Numbered from the stretch's first letter, positions 25,967 through 35,204 are shown. The stretch: 64,000 nucleotides of DNA from Wolbachia endosymbiont (group B) of Hofmannophila pseudospretella (GCF_964028515.1 NZ_OZ034788.1:806001-870000), one strand, 5' to 3'. Notes: a model not told the origin generated them from the sequence alone. A program made the numbers and translations.

Positions 25967-26486
25967 TGGATTTTGGTATTACAATCTCTATACCTATAGA
26001 ATAATCATTCAGTTTTCGTAGCTCTTCAACCACATTATCTACTTGAACTTTCGCATAACTTATACCAGCATGCCATGCTCGTTTTTCAAGTGGAACCATC
26101 AGAGTAATGCTACCATCTCTATCAACAATAAGCTGTACTGATATCCCTGAAGAATTTAATGCGTATTTTGTACTTTTTAATGTTGGTGATTCGGTATGGT
26201 GCACCACCACCATCAACACTTTTTTGCCTTCTCTATCATCATAATTTAAATTCGGTGCAGGATCTAAAAATATTGGATTTTTTAATGATGTTTTCAAATC
26301 TTGAAAATCGTTCTCAATATCACTTAAACAAGATTGTTGTCCATGTACAAGAGGCGCTACAAGCAGCAACAGAAATAAAACAGACAAACATTTTTTTACT
26401 ATAAGTTTCATGTAGCTCTACAAATTGCCTCAATATAACTAAATTAGCATAATACACATAAAATGTTTACTTTTTTTTTCAGCCAA

Positions 26487-27314
26487 TCAAGACTTGCTAC
26501 AGCTACAATTAATACTCTTATCATTACATTTTGGTGTTAAGTCAGGATAGAATGTGAGTATAGCGTCTTTCTTTCTCACAAATACTGATTGATAATTGTC
26601 ATCTTCCATTTTATATAGACACATTCCATCTTTTCCCAGCTCCTTAAACGCCTTAGTCGCAGAAACTAAAATATCATCAGCATGAAGGTTATACGCGTAC
26701 CCACTTGGGCACTTAACTTTCACTTCTCCATCCTTACCTAGATATTTCATTCCAAATGTGTAAACAGGTGGCTTAATATCTAATTTATTGCACAGAGATT
26801 CATTATCCCAAATCGCACCCGCCCACTTATCTTCTTGAGCCTCAACATATCTACCTACAAAATGCATACCACCAAGCCCCAATCTATCTGGTTCACCACA
26901 AAAAATATGCCCAAACCCTATAGTTTCTTTTTCAGTTCCGCTATTTGTAAACCAAATCTTAGTCAATTCATCTTTAAACAACCCCAAGTCTGCACTAGGT
27001 GTAATCACCTGATGATCAAGCTTATCGTATATCTTTTTCACCACTTCTTGATGCTGCGGACAATCAAGCAAAATTCTGAAATCTTCTTCATCAGGCTGTG
27101 TTCCCCAATCTCCACAAACCCTTAATACTCCTCTATCAAAATCAGTCAGCTCTGGAAGTGGTGGAATGTAGTCTGGACTTGTAGAATCTGTTTTGAAAAA
27201 TGGCTCAAATTTAATTCGTGAACTCGTATCGTTGAGGTAATGCTCCTTAATGTAAAAAACAAATCCTATTACTGGTATTATTAAGCATAAGATTAATTTA
27301 GCTACTTTCGACAT
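26487..27314 (-). CDS. EndoU-like secreted or membrane-anchored protein
   Basis: The product has 275 residues. The N-terminal hydrophobic segment (KLILCLIIPVIGFVFYI) is a signal anchor, and the rest is presumably outside the cytosol. GFGHIFCGEPDRLGLGGMHFVGRYVEAQ (both His in the first half) and the C-terminal LTFYPD are reminiscent of bacterial EndoU domains, whose site uses two His and a Lys; this is recognition by eye, not a search. Six to eight Cys, several near the end (KCNDKSINCSCSK), suggest disulfides. The ATG at 27314 is preferred over the in-frame one at 27350, which adds a hydrophobic stretch. It lies next to the broken amidase gene, transcribed the same way. Confidence 0.55.
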   Translation of the reverse strand: MSKVAKLILCLIIPVIGFVFYIKEHYLNDTSSRIKFEPFFKTDSTSPDYIPPLPELTDFDRGVLRVCGDWGTQPDEEDFRILLDCPQHQEVVKKIYDKLDHQVITPSADLGLFKDELTKIWFTNSGTEKETIGFGHIFCGEPDRLGLGGMHFVGRYVEAQEDKWAGAIWDNESLCNKLDIKPPVYTFGMKYLGKDGEVKVKCPSGYAYNLHADDILVSATKAFKELGKDGMCLYKMEDDNYQSVFVRKKDAILTFYPDLTPKCNDKSINCSCSKS

Positions 27315-27369
27315 AACCACAACACAACGTATAAAAAAGCTAAGGTACAAGTAACAGCTTAAAAAAGTT

Positions 27370-28560
27370 TTAATTAGATGTTAATCTCAGTCCCGGCATT
27401 TTATCACCACTGAGCCAACTTAAAAATGCTCCCCCACCAGTTGAAATATATGTAAAATCTTTATCAGTAAGACCTGCAGCATTTACTGCAGATAGGCTAT
27501 CCCCTCCTCCTATTACGCTGGTTAATTTTCCTTTGTGCGTTAAATTACTTACTAATCTCATCACCTCTACTGTACCATTTGCAAAAGCTGAATGTTCAAA
27601 AACACCAATAGGTCCATTCCACAGTAGAGTTTTACTGCTTGCTATTATACTGCTTATTGTGCTTAAAGTTTGAGGTCCGATATCTAAAATTATATCACCG
27701 TCCAAAATGGATTCAGTTTTTCTTAAAATACCAGTGCTATAATCAGAATTTACTGCAACCAAAACGTCTTCTGGCACAACTATTTTGCAATTGTTTTTAT
27801 TTGCCGTCTCAACAATATTGTGCAGAAGATCATCAACACCATTTTGAAAAAAAGACTTGCCTATATTAACTTTATTAAATAACAAAAAATTATTAGCAAT
27901 TGCGCCACCCAGAATAAGGTAATCAACCTTTTCTGCTAGTTTTATAAGCATTTTTATTTTAGTGGATATTTTAGCTCCACCAACTATCGCAGTAATAGGT
28001 TTAGCGTCAAACGATATGGCTTGCTCAAGATACTTTAGCTCATCTTGCAAGCAAAATCCTGCATAAGAAGGTAAAAATTCTGTAATGCGTGAAATAGAAG
28101 CATGAGCTCTGTGAGAGCAAGAAAATGCATCATTTACATATATATCTGCTAGAGATGCTAATTTTTTAGCAAAATTTGAATCATTCCGTTCTTCTTCTTT
28201 ATAAAACCTCAGATTCTCTAGTAATATTATATCTCCCCCACTCATCGCATTTACTGTTCTTTGTACTTTCTCACCAATACAATCATCAATAAATTTCACT
28301 TCTTTACTCAGCAGCTGCGATAAAGTTTCAAATACGTTTTTTAGCGATAGGTTATTATCTTTTGCTTTTGGACGCCCAAAATGTGAGATAATAATAACTT
28401 TTGCACCTACATTTGCCAAATACTGAATGGTAGGTAGAGCTCTCAAAATACGAGTAGTATCACAAATTCTTTCATTTTTTATAGGAACGTTGAAGTCAAC
28501 CCTGAGCAGAACATTTTTATTGTGAAAATCACAACTCTCTATGCTAGGTACACTTATCAT
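27370..28560 (-). CDS. pgk: phosphoglycerate kinase
   Basis: Makes ATP and 3-phosphoglycerate (or the reverse in gluconeogenesis). The 396-residue product shows VLLRVDFNVPIKN at the front, FGRPK (substrate arginine), LENLRFYKEEERND, VNDAFSCSHRAHASI, AIVGGAKISTKI, WNGPIGVFEHSAFANGT and VIGGGDSLSAV near the end. All the nucleotide-hinge blocks are complete. The gene is alone on the minus strand, with a 19-base space before the EndoU-like frame. Confidence 0.97.
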   Translation of the reverse strand: MISVPSIESCDFHNKNVLLRVDFNVPIKNERICDTTRILRALPTIQYLANVGAKVIIISHFGRPKAKDNNLSLKNVFETLSQLLSKEVKFIDDCIGEKVQRTVNAMSGGDIILLENLRFYKEEERNDSNFAKKLASLADIYVNDAFSCSHRAHASISRITEFLPSYAGFCLQDELKYLEQAISFDAKPITAIVGGAKISTKIKMLIKLAEKVDYLILGGAIANNFLLFNKVNIGKSFFQNGVDDLLHNIVETANKNNCKIVVPEDVLVAVNSDYSTGILRKTESILDGDIILDIGPQTLSTISSIIASSKTLLWNGPIGVFEHSAFANGTVEVMRLVSNLTHKGKLTSVIGGGDSLSAVNAAGLTDKDFTYISTGGGAFLSWLSGDKMPGLRLTSN

Positions 28561-28636
28561 ACAATTAAGGAGCTATAAAATCACTATACAATAGTTTAGT
28601 CCAAAGTAAAGAAAGGAAATTTGAATACTAAATAAA

Positions 28637-29914
28637 TTAATAAATAGAAAAATTACTACAAATCTTTTCAACTTTATTTTTTACTACTCTTTCAATATCA
28701 AGACTATTTCCATCAATTAATCCCTGAATTACTTCATTTATTAGATTAGCTATTTCCCTAAAATCTTCTGCCTCAAGTCCTCGCGTTGTTTCAGCAGCAG
28801 TACCAAAACGGAGCCCTGAGGTGATGGTTGGTTTTTCTGTGTCAAATGGCACAGAATTTTTATTACAGGTAATGCCAGCCCTTTCAAGACTATCCACAAC
28901 GTCTTTTCCTGTTAATTTCTGTGATCTTAAGTCAACTAGTACTATATGAGAATCAGTTCCACCAGTTATAACGTTTATTCCATGTTCTTGCAGTGCTTGA
29001 GCTAAAACTTTTGCATTCTCTACAACTTTTTTACTATAAATTTTAAACTCCGGCTCTAATGCTTCCTTAAATGCAACAGCTTTTGCAGCTATCACATGCA
29101 TAAGGGGCCCACCTTGCAACCCTGGAAAAACCGCAGACTTAATTTTTTTATGTAATGCTTCATCATTTGTCATTATCACTCCACCGCGAGGACCGCGTAG
29201 AGTTTTGTGAGTTGTAGAAGTCATAACATGCGCATATTCAGCAGGGGATGGGTAACAATCTGCAGCAATAAGCCCTGAATAGTGAGCAATATCTGCAAGC
29301 AGATATGCACCAACTTTATTCGCAATTTTGCGAAAGCGCTCGAAATCTATTTCTCTTGGATAAGCAGAAGCACCAACAATGATTAGCTTCGGTTTATGCT
29401 CCAGCGCTAGCTTTTCTACCTCGTCCATATCGAGTAGATAAGTATCTCTATTAACTGTATACTGAATCGACTTAAACCACTTACCAGAAAGGTTTGGTGC
29501 TGCACCATGAGTTAAATGTCCACCACAGTTCAGTGACAATCCAAGTATTGTATCACCCGGAGTAAGTAATGAAGCAAACACCGCTTGATTTGCCTGAGAA
29601 CCAGAATGAGGTTGAACATTTGCAAATTTAACACCAAATAGCTTACAAAGCCTATCTATAGCTAGATTTTCAATTTCATCCACATACTCACAACCACAAT
29701 AATATCTCTTACCTGGATAACCTTCTGCATATTTATTAGTCAGAAAAGAACCTTGTGCTTCCATCACTGCTTTACTCGCAAAATTTTCTGATGCAATCAA
29801 TTGCAACTGTGATTTTTGCCGCCGCAGTTCTTTCTCTATAGATTGATAAACTTCATTATCAAAAGACTTCAGACTACTTTTAGAGTCACAAATCCTTTCT
29901 GAAACACTTGTCAT
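28637..29914 (-). CDS. glyA: serine hydroxymethyltransferase
   Basis: Interconverts serine and glycine with transfer of a C1 unit to THF; PLP-dependent. The 425-residue product has the PLP lysine K237 in MTSTTHKTLRGPRGG, ASENFASKAV (41-50), NKYAEGYPGKRYYCG and ADIAHYSGLIA. It overlaps the MFS gene upstream by 29 bases, so it must be translated from within that gene's message. Together with fau at the left edge it supports the folate cycle. Confidence 0.97.
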   Translation of the reverse strand: MTSVSERICDSKSSLKSFDNEVYQSIEKELRRQKSQLQLIASENFASKAVMEAQGSFLTNKYAEGYPGKRYYCGCEYVDEIENLAIDRLCKLFGVKFANVQPHSGSQANQAVFASLLTPGDTILGLSLNCGGHLTHGAAPNLSGKWFKSIQYTVNRDTYLLDMDEVEKLALEHKPKLIIVGASAYPREIDFERFRKIANKVGAYLLADIAHYSGLIAADCYPSPAEYAHVMTSTTHKTLRGPRGGVIMTNDEALHKKIKSAVFPGLQGGPLMHVIAAKAVAFKEALEPEFKIYSKKVVENAKVLAQALQEHGINVITGGTDSHIVLVDLRSQKLTGKDVVDSLERAGITCNKNSVPFDTEKPTITSGLRFGTAAETTRGLEAEDFREIANLINEVIQGLIDGNSLDIERVVKNKVEKICSNFSIY

Positions 29915-31121
29915 AAGAACTTTTCTTTAACCACATAAATCCAAAAACAGCTAAAAGCAAACATACAGGAATAATTGATATTGCTTTTACTAGTAACTCA
30001 GTACCATACACAGGATTTCCTTGTACTACCATTCCATTCCAACATAAATCTATTATTTTTGCAATTCCTGTATGAAAAAAATAGCCAAAAACCATAACTA
30101 TCATGTTTGATATGGCTGTGGCTAAGCCTACCAAGTTATTGTTTACATAACTTATTGCCTTGTAAATAGTAATTACCTGATACCCAGATGCAAAGCCGAT
30201 AACAAGAAGTGTAGGTAATGCAATATATAAACCGCCAACTTGTGTAAAAAGCAAAAGAAAGCTAGCGATCATTGCAAAAGAACACGCAATAATCACCTCG
30301 TAATGTTTGTCTGGATACTTCTCCAGTAAATAAGCGAGAAAGAATGATCCAGCCCCCATGCCTATGAACATGAGAGAGGAAAGTGAAGATGCCAAATCTC
30401 CGGTCATTTGATATGCTTCACATAAGAACGCTTTTGCCCAACCATCAGCAAAACCTTCTAATGGTCCAACCATTAAGCCACCAAAAAAGCTGATTAGAAT
30501 GATATGTTTATTGAAAAGTACAGTCTTTAAATCTTGAAGTATGTTGTCATTTCTACTCTCCTCTATGTTACTTTTTGGCGTTATTAAAAGCAACAACAGA
30601 GCAAGCAAACAACCAAACGCTGAGAAAGTATATATAACATAATTCCAACCAAATTTATTGAGCAAAAAGTCCAGAGGTAATCCACCATAAATAGCTCCCA
30701 GTAACCCTATTATTATAGATAAACTAGCCATCCTTGCTGATTTTTCTTGTGAGAAATACATACTTGCAACTTTAAAGAGCCCAATTGCCGAAGCAGATGA
30801 CCCAACTCCAACAATCATTCTACCAAGTATTGAGTAATACCACTCATCAAAGCATATTAGTGGTAATGTCCCAGCAAACGTTAAGACAATACACGCAGGC
30901 AAAACAAACTTTGGCCCAAATCTATCAAGGGCAAGACCAACAGGTATGTGAGCAAGCGTATAGCCTATATAATATAGCCCACCAAATTGACCAACATCTG
31001 TAATACTTATGTTAAATTTCGTTATTAATTCAGGCGCAATTATGTTTGGAATTACGCGTAATATATATTGGTATGCATAAAACAGTGACGCCAATAACCA
31101 GATTAAAAAATTCCTCTGCAA
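29886..31121 (-). CDS. major facilitator superfamily transporter
   Basis: The product has 411 residues with about 12 hydrophobic helices (LIWLLASLFYAYQYILRV first). The MFS signature appears after helix 2 (VGLALDRFGPKF), with LGRMIVGVGSSASAIG in helix 4. Such proteins in Rickettsiales are often annotated as proline/betaine or nucleoside-type symporters, but the substrate is not readable here. The gene runs into glyA by 29 bases, so expression is linked. Confidence 0.85.
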   Translation of the reverse strand: MQRNFLIWLLASLFYAYQYILRVIPNIIAPELITKFNISITDVGQFGGLYYIGYTLAHIPVGLALDRFGPKFVLPACIVLTFAGTLPLICFDEWYYSILGRMIVGVGSSASAIGLFKVASMYFSQEKSARMASLSIIIGLLGAIYGGLPLDFLLNKFGWNYVIYTFSAFGCLLALLLLLITPKSNIEESRNDNILQDLKTVLFNKHIILISFFGGLMVGPLEGFADGWAKAFLCEAYQMTGDLASSLSSLMFIGMGAGSFFLAYLLEKYPDKHYEVIIACSFAMIASFLLLFTQVGGLYIALPTLLVIGFASGYQVITIYKAISYVNNNLVGLATAISNMIVMVFGYFFHTGIAKIIDLCWNGMVVQGNPVYGTELLVKAISIIPVCLLLAVFGFMWLKKSSYDKCFRKDL

Positions 31122-31305
31122 TACTTTACCCCAAAGCTAGTATTATAGATACTCTGTTTATAGAAAACAATATTTTTATGAATACTTATTTTAATTTACC
31201 GGAATTTTATACAGTTGAACTCATAGCCAACGTAAGTAGTTTATGCATTAACTAAATTTTCCAGGTTCAAGTTTGGATGATGGAAAAAGTTCACTTTTTC
31301 TATTT

Positions 31306-31467
31306 TTAAAAGAGACCTTTTATTTTACTTATAATTTTTTCTACCATATCTACAACTGGCTCATGAATAAGGTATATGAAAAAAATTACACCACAAATGA
31401 TAAGTATATTTATGATTTTGCCTTTATTCATCTTTATCTTAAGCTTTAGTTTTGTTACAAAGTCCAT
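31306..31467 (-). CDS. small single-pass membrane protein, 53 aa (tentative)
   Basis: A 53-codon frame with an ATG at 31467 and a TAA at 31306. A basic N-terminal segment (TKLKLKIKMNKGK) precedes one hydrophobic helix (IINILIICGVIFFIYLI), then an amphipathic basic tail (EKIISKIKGLF). No convincing ribosome site is seen. Size and plan suit a small membrane peptide, but chance cannot be excluded. It stands between the MFS gene and a plus-strand hypothetical. Confidence 0.35.
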   Translation of the reverse strand: MDFVTKLKLKIKMNKGKIINILIICGVIFFIYLIHEPVVDMVEKIISKIKGLF

Positions 31468-31608
31468 TTTATTTACGCTTTTATTCTGTGATAAAAATTA
31501 TACTTTAAATAATATAATTTTTAGTAAAACTTGGCTTTAGAGACGTCTAAGTTAACTTAATATTAACCTTTTCGCGTGTAAAATATAACATAAAAGCAAG
31601 GTGAGTGA

Positions 31609-32121
31609 ATGAACATAGATACAATAGACAATACGCTACAAAACTACATAACAAAATACATTGAACAAACATTTGCCGCACACACAGGCAATAGATACGA
31701 CAAGTTATACAGGGAACTTTTAAGTAGCGCAGAAGAAATAATAAAACTTACTGTAAACGAAGCAAAACAATATGATAAAAGCCTAGAAGAACTACATAAC
31801 AATTCAATATTTCACGATAAGAAATTTATTCAAGCTGTTGCTAAACACCAGATATTAGAATTTCTGAATACTCATCCAAAGAAGAAAGAAATCGTTGCAG
31901 AATTTAAAAATGAACATCATATAAACGAAAGCGATTTAAAAATTTTAAAGGAAGGAAAAGATTTAGTGAATAAAATAAACGACATTAACTTAACTCAACA
32001 AAATGAGAAAAATGAAATATTGAACATTAGAAAGGTACTTTCTAAATCAATAGGAATGCCCTCTTCGAGAACTGAAAAATCCAAAGCAACTTTAGTAGAA
32101 AGTCCTGAGATGGTAAAATAG
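31609..32121 (+). CDS. hypothetical protein, 170 aa
   Basis: Soluble and mostly helical, rich in Lys, Glu, Ile and Asn, with no signal peptide or membrane segment. There is a coiled-coil tendency around 50-80 and 110-145. The C-terminal tail is Ser/Thr/Lys-rich (SSRTEKSKATLVESPE), the sort of disordered hydrophilic end seen in secreted effectors but not diagnostic. A good AAGGTGAG ribosome site stands four bases ahead of the ATG. Unlike its neighbours it has no recognised homologs. Confidence 0.6.
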   Translation: MNIDTIDNTLQNYITKYIEQTFAAHTGNRYDKLYRELLSSAEEIIKLTVNEAKQYDKSLEELHNNSIFHDKKFIQAVAKHQILEFLNTHPKKKEIVAEFKNEHHINESDLKILKEGKDLVNKINDINLTQQNEKNEILNIRKVLSKSIGMPSSRTEKSKATLVESPEMVK

Positions 32122-32137
32122 ACGTACTTAACTTTTC

Positions 32138-32455
32138 CTAATTGGTAAATACTTTTAAGCCCACAATACCTAGTATTACCAAAACAAAGGAAAATAAACG
32201 CCCAAAATTTACTGGATCATTAAAAAACATTATTCCTATAATTGCCGCACCTATAGAACCTATACCAGTCCAAACTGCATAAGATGTACCAAGAGGAATA
32301 GATTTCATTGCTACCGATAACAAGTAAAGACTCACAGAACCGCTAACTAAAATAACTACTACAGGTATAATACGAGTAAAGCCATTACTATATTTTAATG
32401 CTGTGGTCCATATTATTTCAAACAAACCAGCTAATAGCAAATACATCCAGGCCAT
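32138..32455 (-). CDS. sugE: SMR family exporter, SugE/Gdx type
   Basis: The 105-residue product has four transmembrane helices. It starts MAWMYLLLAGLFEIIWTTALKYSNGF, with the essential Glu in the first helix (E13) and the W-x-x-ALK pattern typical of SugE/Gdx rather than EmrE. GTSYAVWTGIGSIGAAIIGI is the family's loop 2-helix 3 block. E. coli Gdx exports guanidinium; that is an inference for this strain. It ends near the 170-residue hypothetical, convergent. Confidence 0.9.
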   Translation of the reverse strand: MAWMYLLLAGLFEIIWTTALKYSNGFTRIIPVVVILVSGSVSLYLLSVAMKSIPLGTSYAVWTGIGSIGAAIIGIMFFNDPVNFGRLFSFVLVILGIVGLKVFTN

Positions 32456-32474
32456 ACTTATCGATATAAAAAAA

Positions 32475-33668
32475 TTAACTCAGCATTTCACATGCTCTGA
32501 TGATGCTGTTACATCCAATTTTCAGCTGCTCTTGAGAGGTTGCATAGGAAATTCTAATGTAGTTTTTTAGACCAAATGCAACCCCTGGAATTACAGCAAC
32601 TAAATAGTCTTCCAATAAATATTCAGTAAAATCAAGATCATTACTTATTACTTTACCACTTTTTGTGCTCTTACCCAATAAACCTTCACAAGAGACAAAG
32701 AAATAGAATGCACCTTGTGGAATAGATGATGACAGTCCTGGAGCAGAATTTAGCTTTTCTATCACAAAATCTCTACGATCCTTAAAAGTTTTTTTTCTTT
32801 CTTTCAAAAAACTATGATCACCATTTAACGCTTCAACTGCTGCTGCTTGTGCTATTGAATTTGGGTTAGAAGTGCTTTGAGACTGTAGTGTAGAGATAGC
32901 ATTTACCACACCACTCCTACCTGCAATATACCCTATTCTCCAACCTGTCATCGCATAAGCTTTTGACACTCCATTGACAACAAAAGTTCTATCGTAAAGC
33001 TTTGGTTCAACCTGAGCGATAGTAAAAAACCTTTCATCGTATATTATGTGTTCATAAATATCATCTGTAACAATATTTACATGTGGATACTTGAGTAATA
33101 TCTGCGCTATATTTTTCAATTCATCATATGTATAGACAATTCCTGCTGGGTTATTTGGTGAGTTAAGAATTAACCATTTAGTTTTCTTAGTTATTTTGCT
33201 TTCAAGTAAATTCGGTGTCAGCTTAAAGTTTTGTTTACACTCTACAACAACTGGCAGGCCACCAAAAAGACTTACCATATCAATATATGAAACCCAATAA
33301 GGAGCTGGTATTATAGCCTCATCTCCAGGGTCAATTGTTGCCATAAATAAGTTGAATAACACCTGCTTAGCGCCAGCGCCGACACAAATTTGGTTCAGTT
33401 TATATTCTAGATTGTTATCCCTTTTTAACTTATTGATTATCGCCTCTTTAAGCTCATGCGTTCCATCAACAGCAGTATATTTAGTTTTGCCTTCATTTAT
33501 CGATTGAATAGCTGCCTTTTTTATATGATCTGGAGTGTCAAAATCCGGCTCTCCCGCAGCTAAAACGCAAATTTTCTTTCCTTCGCTTTTTAATCTGTTT
33601 GCCTTATCGGTCACAGCAATTGTAGGCGACGGTTTTATCAGAGACATCCTCTTTGCAAGGTCTGACAT
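32475..33668 (-). CDS. aspC: aspartate/aromatic aminotransferase, class I
   Basis: A PLP aminotransferase of 397 residues. The PLP lysine is K236 in FVVNGVSKAYAMTGWRIGY; NSPNNPAG lies at 169-176, and the Asp pairing the PLP nitrogen is in NIVTDDIYE. Its N-terminal block (FDTPDHIKKAA) follows the bacterial alpha/beta AspC-1 gamma type. It links TCA and amino-acid metabolism through aspartate, also the dapA precursor. The gene lies 20 bases downstream of sugE on the same strand. Confidence 0.92.
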   Translation of the reverse strand: MSDLAKRMSLIKPSPTIAVTDKANRLKSEGKKICVLAAGEPDFDTPDHIKKAAIQSINEGKTKYTAVDGTHELKEAIINKLKRDNNLEYKLNQICVGAGAKQVLFNLFMATIDPGDEAIIPAPYWVSYIDMVSLFGGLPVVVECKQNFKLTPNLLESKITKKTKWLILNSPNNPAGIVYTYDELKNIAQILLKYPHVNIVTDDIYEHIIYDERFFTIAQVEPKLYDRTFVVNGVSKAYAMTGWRIGYIAGRSGVVNAISTLQSQSTSNPNSIAQAAAVEALNGDHSFLKERKKTFKDRRDFVIEKLNSAPGLSSSIPQGAFYFFVSCEGLLGKSTKSGKVISNDLDFTEYLLEDYLVAVIPGVAFGLKNYIRISYATSQEQLKIGCNSIIRACEMLS

Positions 33669-33789
33669 AATCTCACTAAAGTTAAATAAAAATGATAAAC
33701 TCTACACAACAAAAAAGCTAGAAGTTTTATTATTTTACATAAAGGTTGGTATTTTTGTATTCTTAAATATAGATATTAAAAAGCTTAAT

Positions 33790-34045
33790 AAATTGAAAAA
33801 GGCAAATAAATCACTGTATAGCGAGTTTTAATAATGTAAATTGATAATGTGCTAACAAGCGTGTTTTGGCTGAAGTAGAAAAAATTTAAAAAACATGCAG
33901 CCGCTATAATTTTTATGTAATCTGCCAATAAATATCTGAGTTTTGTTGTTAAACCCGCGGAGATTAAAAACAAGGATAAATACTCTCTCTTATTGATATA
34001 AGAAGAAAAGTGGGAAGGTTTGTCAAGTAAGGTTTTCATTCCACC
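33790..34045 (-). repeat. dispersed repeat, copy A
   Basis: About 250 bp strongly similar to 46862-47140: shared blocks include catgcagccgctataatttt, aataatgtgctaac and caaggataaatactct. Both copies lie just after the stop of a minus-strand gene (hemE, or the ferredoxin reductase). Read on the minus strand each gives a short hydrophobic peptide around YTKIIAAAC or YIKIIAAAC. A 92-codon frame through this copy is not accepted as a gene because its length is not conserved between copies. Confidence 0.65.
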
Positions 34046-34072
34046 CTCATAAAGGCTTTTCATACAAGAGTT

Positions 34073-35089
34073 TTAGTAGTTTCTTACTAGGTCCACTAAT
34101 GCAGCAATATTTTCAACCGGAGTATCAGGAAGCACTCCATGTCCAAGATTAAATATAAAAGGTAACCCTCTAAAACAATCTATTATACGCTTTGCTTCTT
34201 CAATTGCTTCTGACTTATTGTAGGCCAAAAGACTAGGATTAAGGTTTCCTTGCAGAGGAATTTTTAGATTTTCTTTCGCCCATTCTATTGGAACATTATA
34301 ATCTATACTTACTGCAGATACGCCTGTTTGTTCGCAGTAATCTGTATAAAGATTTTCAGCAGAGCGCGGAAAACCTATTATTGGAAAATTGGGAAATCTA
34401 CTCTTTATTGCCGAAACAATTTCCTTTGTTGGCTTGATGATGTATCTTTCAAACAGTTTTCCCTTCAATACACCAGCATTGCTGTCAAATAACTGAATAA
34501 CATCTGCTCCAAACTCTATCTGTTTGATCAGATAAATAATTGTCGCTTCTGTTATTTTTTTTATTATTTCCTCTAGTGCCAATGGACAAAAATTTAGCAC
34601 CTTGGAAAAAGTTTTACTACTACCGCCCTCTATGATGTATGAACCTACCGTCCACGGCCCTCCAGCAAAGCCTATAAGCGATTTTTCTTCTGGCAACTGG
34701 CTTCTTACTTCTTTTATAGCATTTAGGATTGGTAATGTGTTAGATTCAATTCCTTGTAGACTCTTCAAGTCTTTAGCACTTTCTATAGGTCTTATTATTG
34801 GACCCACACCTCGAATAAAATTTACATTACAGCCTAAAATGTCAGCTATTATCAAAATATCAGAAAAAATTATCGCTGCATCCATGTCGAATCTTGTTAT
34901 TGGTTGTAACGTTAACTCTGTTACCAAATCTGTGCTATAACATATCTCCATGAAATTATTCATGTTTTCCACTGCCTTCCGATACTCAGGAAGAGACCTA
35001 CCAGCCTGACGCATTAACCAAATAGGAACTTTTTCATCTGACTCGTTCTGGCTGATGATTCTTGCTATTTTTGCTTTGCTTCTTTTCAA
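34073..35089 (-). CDS. hemE: uroporphyrinogen decarboxylase
   Basis: Decarboxylates uroporphyrinogen III to coproporphyrinogen III in heme synthesis. The 338-residue product has PIWLMRQAGRSLPEYR near the N-terminus (substrate Arg, family signature), IIFSDILIIADILG, FAGGPWTVGSYIIEGG and FNLGHGVLPDTPVENI near the end. The start is TTG at 35089. The divergent region upstream is the replication origin described below, a placement known from other Wolbachia genomes. Confidence 0.97.
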   Translation of the reverse strand: MKRSKAKIARIISQNESDEKVPIWLMRQAGRSLPEYRKAVENMNNFMEICYSTDLVTELTLQPITRFDMDAAIIFSDILIIADILGCNVNFIRGVGPIIRPIESAKDLKSLQGIESNTLPILNAIKEVRSQLPEEKSLIGFAGGPWTVGSYIIEGGSSKTFSKVLNFCPLALEEIIKKITEATIIYLIKQIEFGADVIQLFDSNAGVLKGKLFERYIIKPTKEIVSAIKSRFPNFPIIGFPRSAENLYTDYCEQTGVSAVSIDYNVPIEWAKENLKIPLQGNLNPSLLAYNKSEAIEEAKRIIDCFRGLPFIFNLGHGVLPDTPVENIAALVDLVRNY

Positions 35090-35141
35090 TCTACTTTATC
35101 TACTTTTTGTCTAAACTAAAGTATAACAGTAGTAGTAGTTC

Positions 35142-35154
35142 TATCAATAAATTG
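35142..35154 (+). promoter_or_regulatory. IHF-binding consensus in oriC
   Basis: TATCAATAAATTG matches WATCAANNNNTTR exactly. In bacterial origins IHF bends DNA to help DnaA open it; the role here is inferred from position. Confidence 0.5.
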
Positions 35155-35195
35155 TTATTAACTTAAAATTCAGTAAAAATTAGTATTACTTATCT

Positions 35196-35204
35196 TGTGG
35201 ATAA
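35196..35204 (-). promoter_or_regulatory. perfect DnaA box
   Basis: TGTGGATAA is the reverse complement of TTATCCACA, the full E. coli-type consensus. It stands 107 bp upstream of the hemE start. Confidence 0.75.

Larger units (their letters stand above)
24879..25978 (+). mobile_element. IS630-family insertion sequence, copy 1
   Basis: 1100 bp, beginning taccaattccc and ending ggattttggta, so the outermost six bases are inverted repeats (taccaa/ttggta) with weaker matching inside. Both sides are flanked by TTA, consistent with the TA-target duplication of this family. It contains two consecutive transposase frames. Copies 2 and 3 appear identical over the whole length as read. It sits in the opposite orientation to the amidase gene it breaks. 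Confidence 0.92.
23833..26411 (-). pseudogene. AmiD/AmpD-type N-acetylmuramoyl-L-alanine amidase split by IS630 copy 1
   Basis: The 5' half (25979-26411) has a signal peptide (SVLFLLLLVAPLVHGQQ), VVVHHTESP (zinc-binding His), WHAGISYA and a last native segment YSIGIEIV. The 3' half (24878 down to 23833) resumes with NTGLEPFPEEQMK, then FSHAEI and KPDPHKLFDWELL, the amidase_2 active-site end, followed by a peptidoglycan-binding-like domain (ILKLKKRLNGFFY, AWVINQFSIHHLP) and about 200 unknown residues. Deleting the IS and one TTA copy on paper rejoins the reading frame as IEIV-NTG, matching the family's IE[IL]VN motif. The ancestral protein had about 490 residues. Both halves are otherwise undamaged, so the insertion is young. 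Confidence 0.88.

Noticed and set aside
31046..31255. Plus-strand 69-codon frame overlapping the start of the MFS gene
   Set aside because: Its first part is antisense to the MFS gene and no ribosome site or recognisable domain is present; a chance frame.
33785..34063. Minus-strand 92-codon frame left of hemE
   Set aside because: It lies in the dispersed repeat, and the frame is not maintained in the second copy at 46.9 kb.
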